NCBI GenBank assembly: GCA_963779095.1
Contig: CAVZWU010000011.1
Span: forward strand, 744,001 to 808,000
From: Roseiarcus sp963779095
GTDB taxonomy: Bacteria; Pseudomonadota; Alphaproteobacteria; Rhizobiales; Beijerinckiaceae
Reading direction: 5' to 3'
DNA length: 64,000 bases
Translations under genes and position numbers: made by a program
Shown: in pieces, positions 44,152 to 52,567 of the stretch
How the letters are laid out: each line of letters begins with the position of its first letter
How positions within the stretch are numbered: position 1 is the first letter of the stretch
The notes under the pieces: generated by a model
Database searches by the model: none
What the model was told of the DNA's origin: nothing
The model's input: only the letters and a program-made list of their open reading frames with translations

Positions 44152-45242
44152 ATGGGATTTTCCAGGGTTTGCGGCTTATTGGCCGTGGTCGTCGCGCTCC
44201 TGCCTTCGCAACTATTCGCGCAATATTTCCCCCGTGGGCCTGTTCCGATGTGCATGGGACCGGGAGGAATGCGCCCTTGCGGAATAATCCCCTTGCCGGG
44301 CTTTCGGCCACCGCCGCCAATGTTTCGGCCGGGCCCTCCGGTCATCTATCCACCTCCGCTGAGCTACTACCCGCCGCCCCCGCCGATCGTGCGACCTTGG
44401 CCACCCGCGCTGCCCCCGAATGTGATTTTGCCAGGACCGGTCCCTGTTACCCCGTCCGCAACGCCTCCGTGGCGACCTATGGATTCGACTCCTGTAGCCG
44501 TCGCGTCTGGGCGTCTGGGCGTCTGGGCGGCGCTCAGCAATGCGCTGCACAGACCGGGCAAGAAAATACGGTAAGTGTGCCAGCCTTCGTGCTCTGCACC
44601 CAGGGAGCGCTCGTCCTGGATCAACAGAGCATGGCGATTGTGAATTGCGCCCAGAATAGCGGAGGTGACAAAGAAACTTTCGGAAAGTGCGCCGCCGAGA
44701 AAATTATCGGTTCGAACCTGTCTTCGGAGCAGCGAAAGCTTGTTGATTGCGCGTCTGGGCATTCGGATGACGAAGACGACTTCGCCGGTTGCCTAGAGGA
44801 CGGCTTGCTCGGTGATCAGCTGAACGACCAACAACGCGCTGTCCTAGATTGCGCCAAGTCAAACGATCTCGATAGCGAGGAATTCGCCACTTGCGCTGGG
44901 GAGTCGATCCTTGGCGACAATTTGCCACCGAATGCGAAGGCGGCGATCGGATGTGCTGCGCAGTCTCAGGGAGACGCTACTCAATTTGCGGGTTGCGCCG
45001 CTGATAAGTTCCTCAATCTCAATTTGACGCCGGAGCAGCAGATCGGGATCGAGTGCGTGGTCGAGTTTGGTGGGCAACCCTATGCTGCGGCGGGCTGTGC
45101 GGCGACGCGATTGACCGCGCGCGAGTTAGATAAATGTGCGGAACATGGCATTGGCGGCGAGGATGGTTGCTTTGGTGATAACAACGACCTAGTGGATAGA
45201 ATCAAACGCTTCGAACCCCTTGCAAGCCGGAGAACTCCTTGA
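44152..45242 (+). pseudogene. Secreted proline-rich/cysteine-repeat protein, split by an 8-bp tandem repeat
   Basis: The first frame (44152-44574) encodes a signal peptide (MGFSRVCGLLAVVVALLPSQ, cleavage near LFAQ) and a proline-rich segment (LPGFRPPPPMFRPGPPVIYP, then SYYPPPPPIVRPWPPALPP), ending after an 8-bp repeat tract with LHRPGKKIR. The second frame (to 45242) encodes a C-terminal domain of five units with the strict spacing C-x13-C-x19, for example around CLEDGLLGDQLNDQQRAVLD. Removing exactly one 8-bp unit at 44503-44526 joins both parts in frame (ASGRLGGAQQCAAQTGQ). I know no family with this repeat. It may be phase-variable or recently inactivated; location outside the cytoplasm is inferred from the signal peptide. 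Confidence 0.65.
44503..44526 (+). repeat. Three copies of an 8-bp tandem repeat inside a coding region
   Basis: The unit gcgtctgg occurs at 44503-44510, 44511-44518 and 44519-44526, followed by a partial gcg. Because 8 is not a multiple of 3, a change in copy number switches the downstream reading frame; two copies would fuse the signal peptide/proline-rich part to the cysteine-repeat part. Confidence 0.9.
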
Positions 45243-45701
45243 AATTGCGGAAGGCGCCCCGGACTCTTACGTTTGATTTTGACCACTAGTGGGAAAAAAC
45301 GGCTTTGTCGTGCGACATGTTGGCGATCTAGCTAACACTGTGATGGGCGGACACGAAGTCGCTCTTGAATCATCCGGGCCAAGTCCTCGGCGGACCCAAC
45401 TCTGTTCCAAACCAAATATTGAGCGGCCTTCCTTCGCCTCCTCCCGTGGAGGTCGGGAGTATTGCTGGCCACAGAGTTTGTGTACCGTGGTGTTGAACTT
45501 CGATAGACAGACCCGTCGATTCAGTGCGTGCATCCGGTTCCGGTGGCCAATCGGTCGCCGATAAGGGAAACCGCTGTGGTCTCATCGACTTGAAGCGCCT
45601 ATCAATCCCGTCCACGGTCCCCGTCCCAGGTGCACGAACACGAAAGTCGTTTGGCCTGAGCATCGCTTGGTGCCCAGTTTTGTTCCGAAGTGGTGGAAAA
45701 A
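45243..45701. other. Intergenic region before the tRNA-Arg fragment
   Basis: About 460 bp. Open frames exist on both strands but none has family similarity, a signal peptide or a credible ribosome binding site; I see nothing that I can support as a gene. Confidence 0.45.
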
Positions 45702-45748
45702 TGGCGCGCCCGACAGGATTCGAACCTGTGACCTCTGCGTTCGGAGGG
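45702..45748 (-). other. 3' fragment of a tRNA-Arg gene (probable attachment-site scar)
   Basis: On the minus strand the sequence CTCCGAACGCAGAGGTCACA, then GGTTCGAATCCTGTCGGGCG and CGCCA, is the anticodon region (CCG), variable loop, T arm, acceptor 3' strand and CCA of a tRNA-Arg. The 5' half (D arm and acceptor 5' strand) is absent; the upstream sequence cannot form it. Such 3' fragments are left where an integrative element has used a tRNA gene as attB. Confidence 0.7.
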
Positions 45749-45961
45749 AAGCGACACGACGGGGCGCACCCAGCGCGTTTCGACAAACTGACCCGCTGAA
45801 TGAAAGAACCGCCCGGGCTAAATACCCCCTAACGACAGTGATCGAGCCGCCACCGGTTTGGCCGATCCCCACGGTGATCCAGCTCCGCGAGCCCGGGGTA
45901 GCTATACGGTAGCTACACCAAAAATCAAAAAAACTCGGCCTCTAATAACATCTTGAATTTA

Positions 45962-46038
<77 letters not shown>

Positions 46039-46144
46039 GACGCGCGGGTGTTTACGTGCGCGTCCGATCTGTGTCAACGAGGTCGGCGCAGGGGTCTGGG
46101 CTTCTCCGCTTCTAAGAGCGCCCTCTCAAAGCTTGGGAGAATTC

Positions 46145-46435
46145 ATGCGCGCGATCCTCGACATCGTGATGGTCGTCCTCAATCTATACACCTGGGTCAT
46201 CATCGCAGGCGCTATCCTCTCCTGGCTGATCGCGTTCGGGGTGGTCAACATCCGCAACGATTTCGTTCGTTCGATCTGGAACCTGTTCCTTGCGCTGACA
46301 GAGCCCTTTCTCCGCCCGATCCGCAATTTTCTGCCTAATACCGGCGGCGTCGACATTTCGCCGATCATTCTCCTGCTCGCCGTCATGCTGATCGAGCGGA
46401 TCATCATCTACTACATCTACCCTTACGTCTTCTGA
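46145..46435 (+). CDS. YggT family membrane protein
   Basis: A 96-residue integral membrane protein starting at the ATG at 46145 (MRAILDIVMVVLNLYTWVII) with the ribosome binding site gggaga just upstream; an in-frame TTG at 46133 is less likely. Two hydrophobic regions flank the conserved cytoplasmic loop LTEPFLRPIRNFLPNTGGVD, whose EPFLRPIR-type motif is the YggT signature. The exact role is not settled; family members are linked to ion homeostasis and membrane or division processes. It is followed 7 bp later by the mesaconyl-CoA hydratase gene. Confidence 0.9.
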   Translation: MRAILDIVMVVLNLYTWVIIAGAILSWLIAFGVVNIRNDFVRSIWNLFLALTEPFLRPIRNFLPNTGGVDISPIILLLAVMLIERIIIYYIYPYVF

Positions 46436-46442
46436 CCGTCAG

Positions 46443-47513
46443 ATGCCCGCTCCTCCAGCGTCCAAGACCGCCGCAGGCCGGTTCTTCGAGGACTTTCGCC
46501 TAGGGCAAACGATTCGTCACCCGACGCCGCGCACGCTCACGAGCGGCGACGCCTCGCTTTATTCGGCGCTGACCGGCGGCCGCTTCGCGCCGCAAAGCGC
46601 GGAAACCTTCGCGCGCGCCATCGGCTACCCTCAAAGCCCGGTCGACGATCTGCTCGCCTTCCATGTCGTGTTCGGCAAGACCGTGTCCGACGTCTCACTG
46701 AACGCCGTCGCCAACCTCGGCTACGCCGATTGCCGTTTCCTGAAGCCGGTTTTTTCCGGCGACACGCTCTCCGCCGTTTCCCAGGTGATCGGGCTCAAGG
46801 AGAACTCGAACCAGCAGAGCGGCGTCGTCCATGTACGCTCGCAAGGGCTCAATCAGCGGGGCGAGACGGTCATCGACTATGTCCGCTGGGTGATGGTCAG
46901 AAAGCGCGACCCGGGTGCGCCTGCGCCTGAGACCCACGTTCCCAAGCTCCCCGAGGCGGTCGGCGTGGCGAATCTCGGCGCGGCCTGCCCGCCCATCGAT
47001 CGCGCGGCGTTCGACGAGGGGCTCAGCGGCGCGCCTCATCGATTCGAGGATTATCGCGCCGGCGAGCGGATCGATCATGTCGATGGCGTCACCGTCGAAG
47101 AGGCCGAGCATCAGACGGCGACCCGGCTCTATCAGAACGCGGCGAGAGTGCATTTCAACCAGTTCAGCGAAGGGCAGGGGCGCTTCGGACGTCGGCTCGT
47201 CTATGGCGGGCATGTCATCTCGCTCGCTCGCGCCTTGAGTTTCAACGGCCTTGCCAACGCCTTCCATATAGCCGCGATCAATGGGGGCCGGCATGTCGCG
47301 CCGCTCTTCGCCGGCGACACCGTGTTCGCCTGGAGCGAAGTCGTCGAGACCGCGGCGCTGCCTCACCGCGACGACGTCGGCGGCTTGAGGCTGCGCACAA
47401 TCGCGACCAAGAACCACCCTTGCGCCGACTTTCCCTGGCGCGAGGGCGAGGGTTACGAGCCCCATGTCGTGCTCGAGCTCGACTATTGGGCGCTTGCGCC
47501 GCGACGGATCTGA
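46443..47513 (+). CDS. mch: Mesaconyl-CoA hydratase (double MaoC domain), ethylmalonyl-CoA pathway
   Basis: A 356-residue protein with two hot-dog MaoC-like halves. Stretches such as GRFFEDFRLGQTIRHPTPRT, DDLLAFHVVFGKTVSDVSLN, AVANLGYADCRFLKPVFSGD, GLKENSNQQSGVVHVRSQG, YVRWVMVRKRDPGA and VDGVTVEEAEHQTATRLYQN agree closely with what I remember of the characterised mesaconyl-CoA hydratase of Rhodobacter. The enzyme hydrates mesaconyl-C1-CoA to beta-methylmalyl-CoA in the ethylmalonyl-CoA pathway, the glyoxylate-regenerating route of bacteria lacking isocitrate lyase, including serine-cycle methylotrophs. The frame is intact. Confidence 0.88.
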   Translation: MPAPPASKTAAGRFFEDFRLGQTIRHPTPRTLTSGDASLYSALTGGRFAPQSAETFARAIGYPQSPVDDLLAFHVVFGKTVSDVSLNAVANLGYADCRFLKPVFSGDTLSAVSQVIGLKENSNQQSGVVHVRSQGLNQRGETVIDYVRWVMVRKRDPGAPAPETHVPKLPEAVGVANLGAACPPIDRAAFDEGLSGAPHRFEDYRAGERIDHVDGVTVEEAEHQTATRLYQNAARVHFNQFSEGQGRFGRRLVYGGHVISLARALSFNGLANAFHIAAINGGRHVAPLFAGDTVFAWSEVVETAALPHRDDVGGLRLRTIATKNHPCADFPWREGEGYEPHVVLELDYWALAPRRI

Positions 47514-47518
47514 GCGCC

Positions 47519-48067
47519 ATGCGATTGCCCGCGGACGCCGTGCTCATCGTTGTCGAGGCGCAGGAGTCGATCGATCCGGGCCCTGTGGCGGGCCACGCAT
47601 CCAAGGCCGACGACAACATCGCGGCGCTCGTCGCCGCCTGGCGGGCCGAGGGCCTGGCGCTGGCCCATGTCGGCCGGCGCCCGCCCGCCTCGTCTCACGC
47701 GCCGCCCGACGGGGAGATCGTTGTCGCCGGCGACGCGACCAGCGCCTTCGTTGGCACAGCGCTCGAAGCCGGGCTGGACGAGATCGGGGCGACCACCCTC
47801 GTCGTCTGCGGAGCGCTTGCGACCCAGGCGCTCGAAGCGTCGGCGCGGCACGCCGCCGATCTCGGCTATCAGGTGTTTGTCGTCGCCGACGCGTGCCGGG
47901 CGGCTGACGCCCTCGATCTCAGTGGCCGGCTCTGGCCGGCTGAAGATGTGCGGGCGCTGGCGCTGGCGCGTCTCAGCGAGGCCGCAGCCATCGTCGACGC
48001 CGCGACGGCGCTTCGGGCCGCGGCGACGGCCAAGGCGCGCCAGCGCCGAGCTGCGGGAAAGGCCTGA
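47519..48067 (+). CDS. Isochorismatase-like protein lacking the usual catalytic cysteine
   Basis: Starts at the ATG at 47519 (MRLPADAVLIVVEAQESIDP), 182 residues. The fold is recognisable as a cysteine hydrolase of the isochorismatase type: VLIVVEAQ (normally VDMQ), a central TTLVVCGALATQALEASARH and AADLGYQVFVVADACRAAD. In active members the segment after the GxxT turn contains the nucleophilic cysteine (for example ATEYCVEATAR); here it reads ATQALEASAR with no cysteine, and the first aspartate is replaced by glutamate. It is probably non-hydrolytic. It follows mch by 5 bp, so it is likely co-transcribed with it. Confidence 0.7.
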   Translation: MRLPADAVLIVVEAQESIDPGPVAGHASKADDNIAALVAAWRAEGLALAHVGRRPPASSHAPPDGEIVVAGDATSAFVGTALEAGLDEIGATTLVVCGALATQALEASARHAADLGYQVFVVADACRAADALDLSGRLWPAEDVRALALARLSEAAAIVDAATALRAAATAKARQRRAAGKA

Positions 48068-48182
48068 CGGCGCGGTTCATTGGGGTCGCCAACGATGGGC
48101 GGGGCGGCTGGCTCCGGCGCTGTCTGCGGCAAGCGCGCACAAGTGGACGCGCAGGAGTGATTTGAAGGCCTTATACCAAGGG

Positions 48183-48611
48183 TCATAGCGTCTGACCGAC
48201 GAGCGCCCAGTCGCGCATTCCGATGGATGTGATCGTTTTGGGTTGAGCGATGAGTTTGCGCCAGGCTTCGCATGCGGCGTCGACGATGGCGTCGTAGTTT
48301 TCGAACACGGTGTTTGAGAGCCAATTCTGGCTCAGATACTGCCAGACGTTCTCGACTGGGTTGAGCTCTGGCGCGCGCCAGGGCAGGAAGATCGGCGTGA
48401 TGTCGTCAGGGACGTCGAGCTTGCTCGTCGTGTGCCATCCAGCCCGGTCGAGAAGCAGCACCGCGTGAGCGCCCTCGGCGACGTTGCACGAGATTTCGTC
48501 GAGGTGAAGCTGCATCATGTCGGCGTCGGCGTGGGGCAGCGCCAAGGCGGCGCCGACGCCCCGCGCTGGGCGGATCGCGCCGAACAGATAGGCGTTGTCG
48601 TAGCGTTGATC
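48183..48611 (-). pseudogene. IS630-family transposase, C-terminal half
   Basis: The minus strand reads RYDNAYLFGAIRPARGVGAA, VLLLDRAGWHTTSKLDVPDD, TPIFLPWRAPELNPVENVWQ and a normal C-terminus, the DDE half of an IS630 transposase (D in LLLDRAGWH and E in LNPVENVW). It is cut at 48611 by the left end of IS481 copy C. The N-terminal half of the same subgroup may be the fragment at 32265-32912. Confidence 0.8.
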
Positions 48612-49096
48612 TGCAGTAGTTAAGACTTAATCTGACATTCGGTGTCATAGCCGAGGCGGAAGCCGAGGCGGGGCGCGGAGTGGTCGGGGTTCGCGGCGCC
48701 CGGCCTCGGCGTTTTGAGAGGACACCGACGATGACCAAGGAACAGAAGATCATTCGCGCCAAGGTGGGGCTGCTGGAGCTGGCCAAGCAGCTCGGCAACG
48801 TCAGCCAGGCCTGCAAGATGATGGGCTACAGTCGCGACAGCTTTTACCGCTTCAAGGAGCTTTACCACGCCGGCGGCGAATTGGCGCTGCAGGAACTGAC
48901 GCGGCGCAAGCCGATCCTGAAGGGAGGTCGAAGCGATCATCGTCAAGCTTCGCTGGACCGGCCGGCTTATGGCCAGATCCGCATCGCCAACGAGCTTCGC
49001 AAACTCGGCCATTCGATCTCGCCGGCTGGCGTTCGCGGCGTCTGGCAGCGCCATGATTCTTGAGACGATGAAGAAGCGGCTCAAGGCGCTCGAGGC
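48612..49096 (+). mobile_element. IS481-family element, 5' fragment (copy C)
   Basis: The left end TGCAGTAGTTAAGACTTAATC is at 48612 and the transposase starts at 48731 (MTKEQKIIRAKVGLLELAKQ). The copy has an internal deletion near 48920 (ILK then frameshifted EVEAIIV), a one-base change near 49055, and stops at KALEA (49096), where unrelated A+T-rich DNA begins. It inserted into the IS630 fragment on its left. Confidence 0.85.
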
Positions 49097-49395
49097 GACG
49101 TATTCGTCCCGCTCCTATTACATATTTTTCTTGTGGTTCAGCGGAAATGGCGGTGAAGTCAATATAAGTTGTACTTTGCGGCGAAGATTTATGAACTTAT
49201 CCAAGCAAAGAATTCTTTACGCGTCTCCCAAATAATACGACCCAAGTTGTGTCCGATGATGAGACAATTGGCTTATCACTTCGCAATTATCGTTCTTAAC
49301 ATATTCTATAGGTTCCCTACTCTTTAAAGCTCCCGGAAACCAAATAGTCCTTTGATTCGCGCTTACAAAAGACGCTAATTCATTATCTCCCGCTA
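49097..49395 (-). pseudogene. DNA methyltransferase N-terminal fragment, A+T-rich
   Basis: Reading the minus strand from 49395, the DNA encodes NELASFVSANQRTIWFPGAL, SQLSHHRTQLGSYYLGDA, then after a broken stretch QLILTSPPFPLNHKKN. The combination of YYLGDA and LTSPPF is motif IV and its preceding strand in site-specific DNA methyltransferases of the beta class (catalytic motif S-P-P-Y/F). A stop after GDA and the loss of everything beyond HKKN show it is debris, caught between an IS481 and an IS630 element. It is clearly A+T-rich, suggesting a foreign restriction-modification gene. Confidence 0.6.
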
Positions 49396-50444
49396 GAGCA
49401 TTTTCATTATTGGCGTCGATATCCTGAGTTTGGGAGATAATTTGCGCATTCGTCGGGAGTGAAGGTTTCGAGTGCGGTTGCGATGGCGTGGATCAGGGCG
49501 TCGAAGGTTCGCGCCTCGGCTTTGCGCAGCAGGGCTTTGAGTTTGGCGAACCCCTGCTCGATCGGGTTGAGATCGGGGCTGTAGGAAGGCAAGTAGAGCA
49601 GCCGGGCGCCGGCGTTCTCGATCGCCGCTCTGACGCCCTCCACTTTATGGCTCGGCAGATTGTCGAGGATGACGATGTCGCCGGGCTTGAGCTCGGGAAC
49701 GAGGAACTGCTCGACCCAGGCGCGGAACTTCTCGCCGTTGATCGGCCCGTCGAACGCGCAAGGCGCGACCAGACCGTCTTGCCGCAGCGCGCCGATGAAG
49801 GTCGTCGTCTTCCAATGGCCCCACGGAACCGGCGCGACCAGGCGCTCGCCGCGCGGGCATCGGCCGTAGAGCCGGGTCATTTTGGTCGACGCGCCGGTTT
49901 CGTCGACAAACACAAGATTGTCCGGCCGCCATTCGCCCTGCTGCGCCCGCCATTGCTCGCGAGCTTCCGCTACGTCGGCACGATCCTGCTCTGCGGCGCG
50001 TTGTGACTTTTTTTGAGCGTCAGCCCAAGATGCCGGACCCGCGCCCAAAGACAACCGACGCTGACTCTCACCGCATGATCGCCGGCAAGCCACGCTTGCA
50101 GTTCGACCAGCGTGATATCGCCTTTCTGCGCCACCTGAGCGCGCAACGCCTCGTCATAGGCCGCAAGCTTCGGCTTTGGGCCGCCGCCCGACTTGTGGGC
50201 CGTCACATCGCCGGTCGCACGCCGCCGGCCGAGCGCCTTGTAAATGTACGACACGCTGACCCGAAACAGCCGCGCGGCCGAATAGACCCTCAACCCGCCG
50301 TCCACCGCCGCCAGCACCCGATCCCGAAGGTCCTGCGAATAAGAAACACCCATGAGTTTCCCCAGCGCCGATTCGATCGCCACAGAAAATCATCACCACA
50401 ACCCAAAAGGAATCCCCCCAATTCCGTCAGTCCTGAAAATGCTC
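49396..50444 (-). mobile_element. Second IS630-family insertion sequence
   Basis: The inverted ends are GAGCATTTTCATTATT (49396 on) and GAGCATTTTCAGGACT (50444 back), flanked by TA in CTAG on each side (49393-49396 and 50444-50447). It encodes one transposase in two frames. It is a different subgroup from the element at 23214-24449 but uses the same CTAG-type target. Its right flank is immediately the left end of the small IS5-derived element. Confidence 0.88.
49407..50353 (-). CDS. IS630-family transposase, expressed by -1 frameshift
   Basis: The first frame (from 50353, MGVSYSQDLRDRVLAAVDGG) carries the HTH part (VYSAARLFRVSVSYIYKALG) and ends after LGLTLKKSHN. The second frame carries NLVFVDETGASTKMTRLYGR, DIVILDNLPSHKVEGVRAAI and SPDLNPIEQGFAKLKALLRK with all three acidic residues. 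The frames meet at a seven-A run (CTCAAAAAAAG) near 50006-50012; a -1 slip gives LKKKSQRAAEQDRADVAEAR. The slippery site has the same form as that in the other IS630 element. Confidence 0.85.
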
Positions 50445-50446
50445 TA

Positions 50447-50560
50447 GCAGGCCATTGAAAAACTCATTTCCGCCGCAGTTCGATTCCGTTTCGGACTCCA
50501 TTGGATTCCACTGTTGTTCACCGTTTGAAACACGCGGAATGGACTTTTTCATCAGCCTGC
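50447..50560. mobile_element. 114-bp miniature element (MITE) with IS5-type ends
   Basis: Inverted ends GCAGGCCATTGAAAAACT (50447 on) and GCAGGCTGATGAAAAAGT (50560 back), flanked by TA inside CTAG on both sides. The ends match those of the IS5-type element at 24452-26001 (GCAGG-TTGAA-AA pattern). The interior is only about 78 bp and codes for nothing, as expected of a non-autonomous derivative moved in trans by the IS5-type transposase. Confidence 0.75.
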
Positions 50561-50563
50561 TAG

Positions 50564-50891
50564 GCCGGGTCAATGTCCCATCACAAAACGTGTGGTGCCT
50601 AAAATGCGGCTCACGGCCTGGGATCGCTATATCCCCATGAGAACAAACATAGGACAACATGCGCCGTTTGGCAAGAAAATGTTTGATTTTCAGAATTTTG
50701 ATTTTCAGAATCAGGCCTACGAGGCCGCGATGCCTCTCGCTTGGGAGCTTACCAGCGAGCTTAAGAAAGGGTTGGGGGGTCACGTAGGCCGAGGAGACGC
50801 GCCGAAGCGATCCCCACGGAAACTCAAGAGCAAAAGGCTCCAACCTGCTCCGCGCCGCCCTCCCCGGCGCGAGCGCGCGGCGATCGGTACG
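50564..50891. other. Intergenic region after the MITE
   Basis: About 330 bp between the miniature element and the catabolic locus. A direct repeat of about 15 bp (ttttgattttcagaa) occurs twice in succession near 50682-50712. The open frame running through it on the plus strand (including NIGQHAPFGKKMFDFQNFDF) is not recognised and extends antisense into the next gene, so I do not call it. Confidence 0.4.
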
Positions 50892-51845
50892 TCATCCCTG
50901 CCGGGCGCCCTGGGCGATCTCCGACAGGGCCTCGAATTCGGGCCCGCGGACGGGAATGTCGATGTGGAAGACTTCGGCGATCACCTGCAGCCAGCCATGA
51001 AGGAAATAGGTCCAGCCGTCCTCGACCTGCAGCGCGCGGCGGGAGCCTTGCGCGCGGGCCTGCTTCAAGAAAACCAGGTCCCCGCGATAGTTGAGGTCCC
51101 AGGCGATTGCGCGCTCAGGAAATAGCGCGGCGTCGGTCAGCGGCGAGCCCGGCGCGTCCTTGCCGAGGCCGGTCGCATTGACGATCAGCGAGCCGGGGCG
51201 GAGACCGGCCAGCACGGAATCGTTGTCGCGCGCGTCCGCCGCGAGGACATAGTCGGTGGGCACGCCGGAGCCGATCTCACCATGAACGCGGCGGATCTCG
51301 TTCAGGCGCGCCGGGTCGCGCTCGGAGACGACGATGCGCGAGGGCCGGTCGGCGCCGCGCGTCTTTTGCATCAAATGCCAGGTCATGGCGATGGTCGACC
51401 CGCCGGCGCCGATCGCAAACATCTCGGCGCCCGTGCGCTCGAAATGACGCGCCGGCAGGAAGCCGTCGATCGCGAGCCCGGAGGAAATCGGGTCCTTGGC
51501 GTGGCAGGCGAGTTTGTCCCTCTGCTTCGACAGGCAGCTCGTTTCGCCCATGACGAGCGCGTGGCGGTCCACGACGTCGAAATGGTCGCGGCAGGCGCGG
51601 TAGAGATCGATCTTGTGCGTCGTGACGAGCGCGCCGAGCGACTTCGGATCGCCTTTCAGGAACGCGACCGCCGCCCGGTACGATTCAGGGGGCGCGTGGA
51701 GCGGAAAATCGACGCCCCTGATGACGGCGCCGTCGAGCCCGAGGCGTTTCGCCCAGGCCGGAAACACCTTCATGATCGAGCTCTTCGTCGTCGTTACGCC
51801 GAAGAAATAGAGCGTCGGGGCGGTCGCCGGCTCAAGCGGGGTCAT
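50892..51845 (-). CDS. Shikimate dehydrogenase-like oxidoreductase in a carbohydrate locus
   Basis: A 317-residue protein from the ATG complement at 51843-51845 (MTPLEPATAPTLYFFGVTTT). The N-terminal substrate domain keeps the AroE-type lysine region (GALVTTHKIDLYRACRDHFD) and the aspartate region (SSGLAIDGFLPARHFE); the NAD(P)-binding domain has a glycine-rich loop (EMFAIGAGGSTIAMTWHLMQ) and VNATGLGKDAPGSPLTDAAL, and the end EDGWTYFLHGWLQVIAEVFH fits the family. The divergence from housekeeping AroE and the setting beside a sugar ABC importer suggest it reduces or oxidises a sugar-derived or cyclic polyol substrate; that is inference. It starts 10 bp after the cupin isomerase stop. Confidence 0.75.
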   Translation of the reverse strand: MTPLEPATAPTLYFFGVTTTKSSIMKVFPAWAKRLGLDGAVIRGVDFPLHAPPESYRAAVAFLKGDPKSLGALVTTHKIDLYRACRDHFDVVDRHALVMGETSCLSKQRDKLACHAKDPISSGLAIDGFLPARHFERTGAEMFAIGAGGSTIAMTWHLMQKTRGADRPSRIVVSERDPARLNEIRRVHGEIGSGVPTDYVLAADARDNDSVLAGLRPGSLIVNATGLGKDAPGSPLTDAALFPERAIAWDLNYRGDLVFLKQARAQGSRRALQVEDGWTYFLHGWLQVIAEVFHIDIPVRGPEFEALSEIAQGARQG

Positions 51846-51855
51846 CGGCGGCGCG

Positions 51856-52482
51856 TCACTTGGCCGAGGCAAAGACGCGGGCGATCCGCTCGGCGGGGCG
51901 GCCGCGATAGCGCGCGTTGTCGATGAGCCGCCAGCCGCCCTTGCCGTCGTCCACCACGCGGCTCTTCATGCCGCCGGCCTCCTCGATGATCGCATAGTCC
52001 TGACCGGAATCGGCCGGATAGGCGAAGGTCATCACCAGTTCGCCGGAGCCTGTGTTGACCGAGCGATGGATCCAGTAGGGCGGGACGTAGCAAAGGGCGC
52101 GCGGCTCAATCTCCACTGTGCGGATCTCGCCTTGCGGAGACTCGAGCAGCATCAGCCCGCGTCCGCTTTCGCCATAATACATCTCCGGCCGATCGGCATT
52201 GGCGTGGATGTGGCCGCGGGTGAGGAAATATTCGCGCCCGATTTTACCCGGCCGCATCCTGGTGACGCCGATGATCATGTCGCCGGCTTTGGCTGACGGC
52301 TTGAAGTCGGTGACTTCGTACACGACCTCATCGCCCCGCTCACGTTTGAGCGCCTCGAAGGCGGCGGCGTCCTCATAGAGGCCATCGAGATCGGCGAGCG
52401 TTTTCACGTAGCGGTTGGTGGCCCCGGTCAGTTCGCCCCGTGCGACGTCGACGCGGCAGACGCCGGGCTCCATGAGCTTCAT
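51856..52482 (-). CDS. Cupin-type glucose-6-phosphate isomerase-like protein
   Basis: The ATG at 52480-52482 (MKLMEPGVCRVDVARGELTG) is preceded by a strong purine-rich site (agagagaggg) and gives 208 residues. The cupin motif YFLTRGHIHANADRPEMYYG, followed by GESGRGLMLLE and CYVPPYWIHRSVNTGSGELV, has the metal-binding GHIH...E...H pattern of the archaeal-type phosphoglucose isomerase family. In bacteria such cupins interconvert aldose and ketose phosphates. It heads a two-gene minus-strand unit divergent from the ABC importer, so its substrate is probably the phosphorylated intermediate of this locus rather than only glucose 6-phosphate. Confidence 0.8.
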   Translation of the reverse strand: MKLMEPGVCRVDVARGELTGATNRYVKTLADLDGLYEDAAAFEALKRERGDEVVYEVTDFKPSAKAGDMIIGVTRMRPGKIGREYFLTRGHIHANADRPEMYYGESGRGLMLLESPQGEIRTVEIEPRALCYVPPYWIHRSVNTGSGELVMTFAYPADSGQDYAIIEEAGGMKSRVVDDGKGGWRLIDNARYRGRPAERIARVFASAK

Positions 52483-52567
52483 AGGCCCTCTCTCTGAATC
52501 ATGCGGCAAGGACATTGGCTGGCGTTTTTGTAGTCATACTACGTTTACGTCAAGCCCGCCGAAAATA

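Noticed and set aside
44169..44560. Long upstream part of the cysteine-repeat frame as an independent N-terminus
   Set aside because: In this frame the region before about 44560 is antagonistic to the signal peptide and proline-rich coding in the other frame and has arbitrary composition; only the part after the 8-bp repeat is convincing.
45370..45786. Minus-strand open frame of 138 codons over the tRNA-Arg fragment
   Set aside because: It includes the translated tRNA fragment (AEVTGSNPVGRA), a well-known artefact of tRNA sequence, and the rest has no similarity.
50592..51125. Plus-strand open frame of 177 codons after the MITE
   Set aside because: Most of it is antisense to the shikimate-dehydrogenase-like gene; the unshared part is unrecognised.
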